From Betaproteobacteria bacterium (lineage in GTDB: Bacteria > Pseudomonadota > Gammaproteobacteria > Burkholderiales > SG8-39): 8,492 nucleotides of DNA. The notes under the pieces were generated by a model. The model worked only from the letters and a program-made list of their open reading frames with translations, did no database searches and was not told the origin of the DNA. Positions 1-6,344 of the stretch are shown here, one piece after another (positions within the stretch are counted from its first letter, which is position 1; the number at the start of each line of letters is the position of its first letter). Location of the stretch: NCBI GenBank assembly GCA_027317055.1, contig DAHVFK010000129.1:1-8492 (forward strand), read 5' to 3'. The position numbers and the translations under genes were made by a program.

Positions 1-111
1 GGGGACGAATGGACCATAAAGAAGGGCGGCCTGTGGTGGCTGACCAACCGCGTGCGCGACGACGAGTCGCAGGTCGTGGTGCGCGCGGTCGTCGCGCCGG
101 ACCTGCTCTGA
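1..111 (+). CDS. 3' end of an unrecognised protein gene (partial)
   Basis: Frame 1 is open from the window edge to a TGA at 109-111 and encodes the last 36 residues of a protein that begins outside the window. Of the 36 sense codons, 34 end in G or C, as in the genes around it, so I take it as genuinely coding. The fragment contains a tryptophan-rich piece (KKGGLWWLTNRV) followed by a charged turn (RDDESQ) and an alternating valine-rich strand ending in APDLL. I do not recognise the family from so short a tail. The stop codon lies immediately next to the stop codon of ppx on the other strand, so the two genes converge with no spacer and no room for a terminator between them. Other frames here are arginine- and alanine-rich shadows. 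Confidence 0.55.
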   Translation, partial: GDEWTIKKGGLWWLTNRVRDDESQVVVRAVVAPDLL

Positions 112-1638
112 CTACGGACGGCGCAGCACCGCGGTTTTCTTCTCCGACAGCCCGCTCACGTTCAGCCTCATGCCGACCACCTTCCAGTAGTCGGCCTCCG
201 ATTCGAGCGCGGCCGCAGTCAGGGGATTCTCGTCCAGCCAGGCCTGCGGCAGCTCGAGGGAGAACCCGCCCGCGTCCGCGGCCACCCGCAGCAGCGGCAG
301 CTTGAGGTCGGCGCGCCGGCGCAGGATCAGCGAGGCGAGCCGCAGCGCGCACACCAGTGCCCAGTCGGCCGAATCGGGGCCTGCGTCCTCGACCTTCGCC
401 AGCTTGCCGCGATGCGCCAGCACCACGCGCGCGAGGCGCTGCTGTTCCATGCGTGAGAAGCCCGGCATATCCGCGTTCGACAGCACGTAGGCCGAGTGCT
501 TGTGGTGCTGAGCGTGCGCGATCGACAGGCCGATCTCCGCCAGGCGCGCCGCCCAGTCCAGCAGCATCCGGTCGGGATCGTCCTCCTGGTCGCGCTCGGC
601 GCCCGCCGTCAGCGCATCGTAGATGCCCAGTGCCAGGGTGCGCACGCGTTCGGCCTGCGCCGCGTCGACGTGGTAGCGGCGCATGAACTGCAGCACCGTG
701 GCCTCGCGCATGTCCCCGCGGTGCTGTACGCGCCCGAGCAGGTCGTACAGCACGCCGTGGCGCAGCGCGCCGTCGGACACGCGCATCGTCTCGATGTCGA
801 GCTCTTCCAGCGCGGCGCCGAGGATCGCCACCCCGCCGGGTAGCACCGGGGCGCGGTTCGCGCGCAGGCCCGCGATGCGCTCCGGGTCGGCGCGCTCGTG
901 CTTGATCAGCAGGCTGCGCAGCCGCTCGAGACCGTCGCGCGTAATGCCGTCCTCGGAGAAGCCGTTCTCGCGCAGGATGCTCTCGATCGAGCGCGCGGTG
1001 CCGGAGGAGCCCACCGCCTCGTCCCAGCCGTTGCTCCGGTAGGCGCGCACGATGCCGCCCAGCTCCTGGCGCGCGGCCAGCTCGGCGCGCTTCATGCGGC
1101 CCTTGTCGATCCGCCCTTCCGGAAAGTGCTTCAGGCTGTAGCTCACGCAACCCATGTAGAGCGATTCGGTGAGCTGCGGCTCGTAGCCGGTACCGATAAT
1201 GAACTCGGTCGACCCGCCGCCCACGTCTACCACCAGCCGCCGGTGCGCGGCCGCCGGCAGCGCGTGTGCCACTCCGACGTAGATCAGACGCGCTTCCTCG
1301 CGCCCCGCGATCACCTCGATCGGAAAGCCCAGCACCTGGCGCGCTTCGCGCAGGAACTGCGGCGCGTTCTTGGCTACCCGCAGGGTGTTGGTGCCGACCG
1401 CGCGCACCGCCTGCCGCGGCAGGCCCCTCAGGCGCTCGCCGAACTTGCGCAGCGCCTCGAGCGCGCGGGCCTGCGCGGCGCGGTCGATGCGCTTCTCCGC
1501 GGTGAGCCCGGCGCCGAGCCGGACCACCTCGCGCAGCGAATCGAGCGGATAGATCTGACCCGCCTCGACGCGCCCGATCTGCAGGTGAAAGCTGTTCGAG
1601 CCGAGATCGACCGCTGCGAGGGTTTCGTGGCGCGCCAT
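112..1638 (-). CDS. ppx: Exopolyphosphatase (Ppx/GppA family)
   Basis: Encodes 508 residues, close to the 513 of E. coli Ppx. The family removes terminal phosphates from polyphosphate chains; relatives (GppA) convert pppGpp to ppGpp. Seen in sequence: the N-terminal actin-like ATPase fold with the phosphate-1 loop DLGSNSFHL (residues 11-19), the EEARLI segment around 114-119 that holds the catalytic glutamate in E. coli Ppx, the second phosphate loop VVDVGGGSTEF (136-146), and GSSGTARS (210-217). A helical C-terminal domain of the HD-like type follows, with EIGLSIAHAQHHKHSAY at 368-384 and SNADMPGF at 387-394. The start at 1638 places DLGSNSF where the family has it; the frame stays open far upstream, but that part is antisense to ppk. 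No good Shine-Dalgarno lies before this start. The gene is divergent from ppk. The overall resemblance is to Ppx rather than GppA, but pppGpp hydrolysis cannot be excluded. Confidence 0.95.
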   Translation of the reverse strand: MARHETLAAVDLGSNSFHLQIGRVEAGQIYPLDSLREVVRLGAGLTAEKRIDRAAQARALEALRKFGERLRGLPRQAVRAVGTNTLRVAKNAPQFLREARQVLGFPIEVIAGREEARLIYVGVAHALPAAAHRRLVVDVGGGSTEFIIGTGYEPQLTESLYMGCVSYSLKHFPEGRIDKGRMKRAELAARQELGGIVRAYRSNGWDEAVGSSGTARSIESILRENGFSEDGITRDGLERLRSLLIKHERADPERIAGLRANRAPVLPGGVAILGAALEELDIETMRVSDGALRHGVLYDLLGRVQHRGDMREATVLQFMRRYHVDAAQAERVRTLALGIYDALTAGAERDQEDDPDRMLLDWAARLAEIGLSIAHAQHHKHSAYVLSNADMPGFSRMEQQRLARVVLAHRGKLAKVEDAGPDSADWALVCALRLASLILRRRADLKLPLLRVAADAGGFSLELPQAWLDENPLTAAALESEADYWKVVGMRLNVSGLSEKKTAVLRRP

Positions 1639-1707
1639 TGCGGTGGTCAGCTTAGCGCCGGCCGCTGCCGCCGGCAAACACCAGAGCGGTAAACTGAGGC
1701 ATCCGGG
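1639..1707. promoter_or_regulatory. Divergent ppx-ppk intergenic region
   Basis: This 69-bp gap must hold the 5' signals of both genes unless promoters lie inside the coding regions. On the plus strand, GAGG at 1696-1699 sits 8 bases before the ppk ATG and is a good Shine-Dalgarno. On the minus strand there is a weak promoter-like pair, TTGCCG (1677-1672) and TAAGCT (1654-1649), with a 17-base spacer; the -10 matches only 3 of 6 consensus bases and would give an almost leaderless ppx transcript, so I hold it loosely. Two copies of the self-complementary hexamer GCCGGC (1657-1662 and 1670-1675), 7 bases apart, could form a hairpin or an operator. I see no Pho-box direct repeat. The roles are inferred, not shown. 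Confidence 0.35.
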
Positions 1708-3789
1708 ATGAAAAAAGCCTACCCCAGCGCCCATTTCCTGAATCGCGAGCTCGGCCTGCTCGCGTTCAACCGGCGCGTGCTCGCCCAGGCCGCGGACGAA
1801 ACCGCGCCGCTGCTCGAGCGGTTGCGCTTCCTCACCATCGTGTCGTCGAACCTGGACGAGTTCTTCGAGATCCGGGTCGCGGGCCTGAAGGAGCAGATCA
1901 AGCTCGACATTCCCGAGCCCGGACCGGACGGCCGCAGCCCGGCCGAGGTGTTCGCCGACGTGGCGCGCGAGGCGCACGCGCTGGTGGCCGAGCAGTACCG
2001 GCTGCTGAACGAAGTCGTGCTGCCCAAGCTGGCGGAGGAAGGCGTGCGCTTTCTGCGCCGCACCGATTGGGGCGCGGGCCAGCGGCAGTGGATCCGGGAC
2101 TACTTTCTGCGCGAGGCGCTGCCGGTGCTGACCCCGATCGGGCTCGATCCGGCGCACCCCTTTCCGAAGGTGCTCAATAAGAGCCTCAACTTCGCTGTCG
2201 AGCTCGAGGGCAAGGACGCCTTCGGGCGCAACTCGGGCGCGGCGATCGTGCAGGCCCCGCGCGTGCTGCCGCGCGTCATCCGCCTGCCGCGCGAGATCTC
2301 GGGCGGCGAGTACGACTTCGTGTTCCTGTCCTCGGTCCTGCACGCGCACGTGGACGAGCTGTTCGCGGGCATGAAGGTGCAGGGCTGCTACCAGTTCCGC
2401 GTCACGCGCAACTCCGACCTGTTCGTCGACGAGGAAGAGATCAAGAACCTGCGCATCGCCCTGCAGGGCGAGCTGCTGCACCGCCACTTCGGCGACGCCG
2501 TGCGGCTCGAGGTCGCCGACAACTGCTCGCCCTCGATGGTCGAGTTCCTGCTGCAGCAGTTCAGCCTGGCCGAAGCCGACCTGTACCGCGTCGAGGGCCC
2601 GGTCAACCTGTACCGGCTGCGCGAGGTGCCGGCGCAGGTCGACCGCCCGGACCTGAACTACGCGCCGTTCCAGCCCGGCATCCCGGCGCCGCTCGACAAG
2701 CGCGACGACCTGTTCGAGGTGCTCGCGCGCCAGGACGTGCTGCTGCACCATCCCTACCAGTCGTTCATGCCGGTGATCGATTTCATCCGCGCCACCGCGA
2801 CCGACCCGCAGGTGATCGCGATCAAGCAGACGGTGTACCGTACCGGCACCGATTCGGAGCTGATGGAGCTGCTGATCGACGCCGCGCGGCGCGGCAAGGA
2901 AGTCACGGTGGTGGTCGAGCTGATGGCGCGCTTCGACGAGGAGGCGAACCTGAACTGGGCCGCCCGCCTGGAGGAGGTCGGCGCGCACGTCGTGTACGGC
3001 GTGGTCGGCCACAAGACGCACGCCAAGATGGCGCTCGTGGTACGGCGCGAGGAAGGTCCGACCGGCAAACTGCTCAAGCGCTACGTTCACCTCGCGACCG
3101 GGAACTACAACCCGCGCACCGCGCGCCTTTACACCGACTTCGGCCTGATGACGGCCAACGAGGAGCTGTGCAGCGACGTGAACGAGGTGTTCAAGCAGCT
3201 CACCGGGCTGGGCCGTGCGAGCAGGATGCGCCATGTCTGGCAGTCGCCGTTCACGCTCCACAAGCGCGTCGTCGCCGCGATCCGCAACGAGGCCGCCATC
3301 GCCGCCGAGGGCAAGCCCGCACGCATCATCGCCAAAATGAACTCGCTGCTCGAGCCGGCGATCGTCGAGGAACTGTATGTCGCTTCGCAGGCGGGGGTGA
3401 AGATCGATCTCATCGTGCGCAGCGTGTGCGGCCTCAAGCCCGGCATCCCCGGCCTGTCGGACAACATCCGGGTGATCTCGGTCGTGGGGCGCTTCCTCGA
3501 GCACTCGCGCGTGTTCTGCTTCCACAACGACGGCGCGGACGACGTCTACCTGGCGAGCGCCGACTGGATGGACCGCAACTTCTTCCGCCGCATCGAGCTG
3601 TGCTTCCCGGTGCTCGACCCCGCGCTCAAGCGGCGCGTGATCCGCGAGGGGCTGCAGCCCCACCTGGACGACAACTGCCAGGCCTGGATGATGGACGCCG
3701 ACGGCGGCTACGAGCGCGTCAGGCCGCGCCGGGGACGGCGCCGCTCGGCGCAGGAAGAGCTGCTGTTCACCCTGGCGACACCGTCATGA
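1708..3789 (+). CDS. ppk: Polyphosphate kinase 1
   Basis: Encodes 693 residues, similar to E. coli Ppk1 (688). It reversibly transfers the gamma phosphate of ATP onto a growing inorganic polyphosphate chain, usually at the inner membrane. Seen in sequence: the N-terminal helical domain opening with FLNRELGLLAFNRRVL (10-25) and SSNLDEFFEIRVAGLK (46-61); LTPIGLDPAHPFP (141-153) leading into the head domain; then two phospholipase-D-like catalytic domains. The first carries AIKQTVYRTG (371-380), GHKTHAKM (434-441) with His438 as the expected autophosphorylated histidine, and HLATGNYNPRTARLYTDFGL (461-480). The second carries GLKPGIPGLSDNIRVISV (575-592), FLEHSRVF (596-603) with the second conserved histidine at 599, and SADWMDRNFFRRIE (617-630). 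All key residues are present. The ATG at 1708 is preceded by GAGG at 8 bases and begins just before the conserved N terminus. The TGA overlaps the dgkA start. Confidence 0.97.
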   Translation: MKKAYPSAHFLNRELGLLAFNRRVLAQAADETAPLLERLRFLTIVSSNLDEFFEIRVAGLKEQIKLDIPEPGPDGRSPAEVFADVAREAHALVAEQYRLLNEVVLPKLAEEGVRFLRRTDWGAGQRQWIRDYFLREALPVLTPIGLDPAHPFPKVLNKSLNFAVELEGKDAFGRNSGAAIVQAPRVLPRVIRLPREISGGEYDFVFLSSVLHAHVDELFAGMKVQGCYQFRVTRNSDLFVDEEEIKNLRIALQGELLHRHFGDAVRLEVADNCSPSMVEFLLQQFSLAEADLYRVEGPVNLYRLREVPAQVDRPDLNYAPFQPGIPAPLDKRDDLFEVLARQDVLLHHPYQSFMPVIDFIRATATDPQVIAIKQTVYRTGTDSELMELLIDAARRGKEVTVVVELMARFDEEANLNWAARLEEVGAHVVYGVVGHKTHAKMALVVRREEGPTGKLLKRYVHLATGNYNPRTARLYTDFGLMTANEELCSDVNEVFKQLTGLGRASRMRHVWQSPFTLHKRVVAAIRNEAAIAAEGKPARIIAKMNSLLEPAIVEELYVASQAGVKIDLIVRSVCGLKPGIPGLSDNIRVISVVGRFLEHSRVFCFHNDGADDVYLASADWMDRNFFRRIELCFPVLDPALKRRVIREGLQPHLDDNCQAWMMDADGGYERVRPRRGRRRSAQEELLFTLATPS

Positions 3790-4139
3790 AGGACATGCTG
3801 GGCCTGCGCCGCGTCGTCCTCGCCACGCGCTACTCCGTGCAGGGGCTGGTCGCGGCCGTCAAGGGCGAGGCCGCGTTCCGCCAGGAGCTCGCGCTCGCCG
3901 TCGTGCTCGTGCCGCTGGGGCTCTGGCTCGGCGAGGACGGCACGCAGCGCGCCTTGCTCGCGGGCAGCGTCCTGCTCGTGCTGATCGTCGAGCTGCTGAA
4001 CTCGGCGGTCGAAGCGGCGGTCGACCGCATATCGGAGGAACGTCACCCGCTCGCCAAGCGGGCCAAGGACCTGGGCAGCGCCGCGGTCATGCTTTCCCTC
4101 GCCACCGCCGCGGCGGTCTGGCTGCTTGTCCTGCTCTGA
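3786..4139 (+). CDS. dgkA: Diacylglycerol kinase, prokaryotic DgkA type
   Basis: Encodes 117 residues (E. coli DgkA has 122). It is a small integral inner-membrane enzyme, a trimer in E. coli, that phosphorylates diacylglycerol with ATP to phosphatidate, recycling diacylglycerol released when phospholipid head groups are used for periplasmic glucans or lipopolysaccharide. Seen in sequence: the amphipathic N terminus, GEAAFRQELALAV (27-39), three hydrophobic segments at about 36-48, 56-71 and 98-117, and the family signature VELLNSAVEAAVDRI (68-82) followed by KRAKDLGSAAV (91-101). Glu69 and Glu76, the catalytic and metal-binding glutamates of E. coli DgkA, are at the same numbers here. The ATG at 3786 overlaps the ppk stop as ATGA and has no Shine-Dalgarno of its own, so translation is probably coupled to ppk. 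An in-frame ATG at 3795 is an alternative start, but it has AAGG too close to be useful. Confidence 0.95.
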   Translation: MKDMLGLRRVVLATRYSVQGLVAAVKGEAAFRQELALAVVLVPLGLWLGEDGTQRALLAGSVLLVLIVELLNSAVEAAVDRISEERHPLAKRAKDLGSAAVMLSLATAAAVWLLVLL

Positions 4140-4147
4140 CCCGGCGT

Positions 4148-6322
4148 TCAGCCGCGCGCGGCGCGGATCACGCCCGGGACTTCCTTCACCACGGCGAAGG
4201 CGCGCTTGAGCTGCGCCAGGTCGCCGACGTTGAAGCTGAAGCGCATGAAGGCGAGCTCGTCTCGGCTCTGGGTGCGTACCGCGGTGACATTGATGCGCTC
4301 GCGCGCCAGCGCGTCGCCGATGTCGCGCAGCAGCCCGGGGCGGTCGCCGGCCGTCACCACCATGTCGACCGCGTAGGCCCCGCCCGCGCTGCCGTCCCAC
4401 TGCGCATCGATCAGCCGCTCGGGGTGGCGCTCGGCGAGCCGCTTCAGGCTCGGACAGTCCTCGCGGTGAATCGACACGCCCTTGCCGCGCGAGACGAAGC
4501 CACGCACCGGGTCGGGCGGCACCGGCTTGCAGCACTTCGACAGCTGGGTCAGCAGCCGGTCGACGCCGACCACCAGCACGCCGCCCTTGCCCGAGGCCTG
4601 GCGCGCGCGCCGTTGCGGCTGCGCTGGCGCAGGGGTCGGGGCCGGAGACGCGGCGCCCATGCCGCGCAGCGCGGACTGCAGCTGGCGCAGGTTCACTTCG
4701 TCGCGCGCGACCGCGGCGAACAGATCGTCCTGGCGCGAGAAGCCGAGGCGCGCGGCGAGCGTCTCGAGCTTGGCCTGGCTCGCGCCCTCGCGCTTGAGCT
4801 CCTTTTCCACCGTCGCGCGGCCGGCGGCGACGGTTTCCGACAGCACCTGGCTGTTGAACCACTGCCGGATCTTCTGCCGCGCACGCGGGCTCTTGACGAA
4901 GCCGCGCTCGGCGCTGAGCCAGTCGCGCGACGGGCCGCCGCTCTTGGCCACCGTGATCTCGACCCGCTGCCCGCTCTTGAGCGGGGTCTCGAGCGGAACA
5001 ATGTGCCCATCGAGCTTGGCGCCGCGGCAGCGGTGCCCGAGGTCGGTGTGCAGCGCGTAGGCGAAGTCCACCGGCGTCGAGCCCGACGGCAGGTCGACCA
5101 CCTTGCCCTGCGGCGTTACGACGTAGACCGTGTCGTCGAGCGCCGCCTGGCGCGTCTTTTGCGCCCACTTCGAGCCGTCGGTCACCTCGTCGCGCCACGC
5201 CAGCAGCTGGCGCAGCCAGGCAATCTTGTCTTCGAACCGACCCTGCGCGCGCGTTGATGCGCCGTGCTCCTTGTAGCGCCAGTGCGCCGCCACGCCGAAC
5301 TCGGCATGACGGTGCATCTCCGAGGTGCGGATCTGCACTTCCAGCGTCCTGCCGCCGGGGCCGATCACCGCGGTGTGCAGCGACTGGTAGTCGTTGCCCT
5401 TGGGGCGCGAGATGTAGTCGTCGAACTCCTTCGGAATCGGCTGCCACAGGTCGTGCGCCACGCCGAGCGCGGCATAGCATTCCCTGGCCGAGCCGACGAT
5501 CAAGCGCAGCGCCCGTACGTCGTACAGCTCGGAGAAATCCAGCCCCTTCGTGCGCATCTTGTTCCAGATCGAATAGATGTGCTTGGGGCGGCCGGCGATC
5601 GCCGCCTCGACGCCCGCGGCGCGCAGCTCGCGCGCGAGCAGCGCCATCGCGTCCTGGATGTACTGCTCGCGCTCGGCGCGCTTTTCGTCCAGCATCTGCG
5701 CGATCTTCTTGTACGTTTCGGGCTCGAGGAAGCGGAACGAAAGGTCCTCCAGCTCCCACTTGAGCTGCCACACGCCGAGCCGGTTGGCGAGCGGGGCGTA
5801 GATGTCGAGCGTCTCGCGCGCGTAGCCTGCGCGGTCCGGCCTCGGGTTCTTGGCGTACCAGCGCAGGGTCTGGGTACGGCTCGCCAGGCGAATGAGGACC
5901 ATGCGGATGTCATCGACCATGCCGAGCACCATCTGGCGCAGCACCTCGATCTGCTGCTGCGGCGTGCCGCGCGTGAGCACCCGCAGCTGGTAGAGCTTCT
6001 CCACCCCGGCCGCGAGCACCGCGACGTCGTCGCCGAACTTCTCGCGCAGCACGTCCACTGCGCCGGCGTACTTGGGCGCGGCGAACAGCACCCCGGCCGC
6101 GCGCCCGGGCGGGTCGAGGCCGATCGCCGCCAGGCTCGCCGCGAGGCCGAGCGCGTGCGACCAGACCGGCTCTCCGGTCGAAAGCACCTGCCCCGCGTAC
6201 AGCGGTTGAGCGAATTCCAGCGCGCGCTCGAGCAGGGCGCGATCCGCACCGTCCAGCCCCGCTGCGATCGGCTCGAGCGCGGCGGCGCTGTTTTGCGGAC
6301 GAAGCTGGACGACCGACACCAT
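4148..6322 (-). CDS. relA: (p)ppGpp synthetase RelA (monofunctional type)
   Basis: Encodes 724 residues from the start chosen (E. coli RelA has 744). It makes (p)ppGpp from ATP and GTP or GDP on ribosomes with uncharged tRNA during amino-acid starvation. Domains in order: a degenerate HD hydrolase domain (about 40-150) in which the metal-binding HD-ED motif is replaced by LFAAPKY (79-85); the synthetase domain (about 245-355) with GRPKHIYSIWNKM (244-256), ELYDVRALRLIV (265-276), EFDDYISRPKGNDYQSLHT (299-317) and EVQIRTSEMH (328-337); TGS (about 396-458); a helical region; a proline/alanine-rich linker (559-570); a cysteine-pair domain (CCKP 597-600, Cys623); and a C-terminal ACT domain (650-724). 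EFDD is the ExDD form typical of RelA rather than the RxKD form of SpoT, and with the broken HD motif it points to synthesis only. The start MVSVV resembles E. coli MVAVR; an in-frame ATG at 6346 would add eight residues and overlap the permease start. Confidence 0.95.
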   Translation of the reverse strand: MVSVVQLRPQNSAAALEPIAAGLDGADRALLERALEFAQPLYAGQVLSTGEPVWSHALGLAASLAAIGLDPPGRAAGVLFAAPKYAGAVDVLREKFGDDVAVLAAGVEKLYQLRVLTRGTPQQQIEVLRQMVLGMVDDIRMVLIRLASRTQTLRWYAKNPRPDRAGYARETLDIYAPLANRLGVWQLKWELEDLSFRFLEPETYKKIAQMLDEKRAEREQYIQDAMALLARELRAAGVEAAIAGRPKHIYSIWNKMRTKGLDFSELYDVRALRLIVGSARECYAALGVAHDLWQPIPKEFDDYISRPKGNDYQSLHTAVIGPGGRTLEVQIRTSEMHRHAEFGVAAHWRYKEHGASTRAQGRFEDKIAWLRQLLAWRDEVTDGSKWAQKTRQAALDDTVYVVTPQGKVVDLPSGSTPVDFAYALHTDLGHRCRGAKLDGHIVPLETPLKSGQRVEITVAKSGGPSRDWLSAERGFVKSPRARQKIRQWFNSQVLSETVAAGRATVEKELKREGASQAKLETLAARLGFSRQDDLFAAVARDEVNLRQLQSALRGMGAASPAPTPAPAQPQRRARQASGKGGVLVVGVDRLLTQLSKCCKPVPPDPVRGFVSRGKGVSIHREDCPSLKRLAERHPERLIDAQWDGSAGGAYAVDMVVTAGDRPGLLRDIGDALARERINVTAVRTQSRDELAFMRFSFNVGDLAQLKRAFAVVKEVPGVIRAARG

Positions 6323-6344
6323 GCTGATATTGTAGCGGGCCTGC
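6323..6344. promoter_or_regulatory. Divergent relA-permease start region
   Basis: Only 22 bases separate the relA ATG (6322, minus) from the permease ATG (6345, plus), so at least one promoter must lie inside the neighbouring coding sequence. On the minus strand TACAAT (6334-6329) matches the -10 consensus at 5 of 6 positions, in an otherwise AT-poor region. Its expected start point falls at about 6322, on the A of the relA ATG, which would give a leaderless message. No recognisable -35 hexamer lies 16-18 bases upstream of it. The alternative relA ATG at 6346 has GAGAG six bases upstream, a possible weak Shine-Dalgarno; the 6322 start has none. On the plus strand GCGGG (6335-6339) is a weak ribosome-binding candidate for the permease. 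The promoter assignment is inference. Confidence 0.3.

Noticed and set aside
1639..3663. The ppx reading frame stays open for 675 more codons on the minus strand, right across ppk.
   Set aside because: The extension is antisense to a clearly conserved ppk, its translation has no recognisable domain, and Ppx begins at its family-typical N terminus at 1638. Long stop-free antisense frames are expected in DNA this GC-rich.
4151..4162. Perfect 12-bp palindrome GCCGCGCGCGGC near the dgkA-relA junction, a possible bidirectional terminator.
   Set aside because: It lies inside the last codons of relA, has no loop and no T run on either side, and alternating GC is common in this sequence.
4593..4650. 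Low-complexity Pro/Ala/Gln stretch in RelA, considered as a frameshift or insertion.
   Set aside because: The frame is intact through it and the downstream cysteine-pair and ACT domains follow normally, so it is best read as a flexible linker.
3708..5771. A 687-codon minus-strand open frame overlapping relA, dgkA and the end of ppk.
   Set aside because: It is out of frame with relA and antisense to dgkA, and has low-complexity Arg/Ala/Gly composition; both real genes there have strong family motifs.
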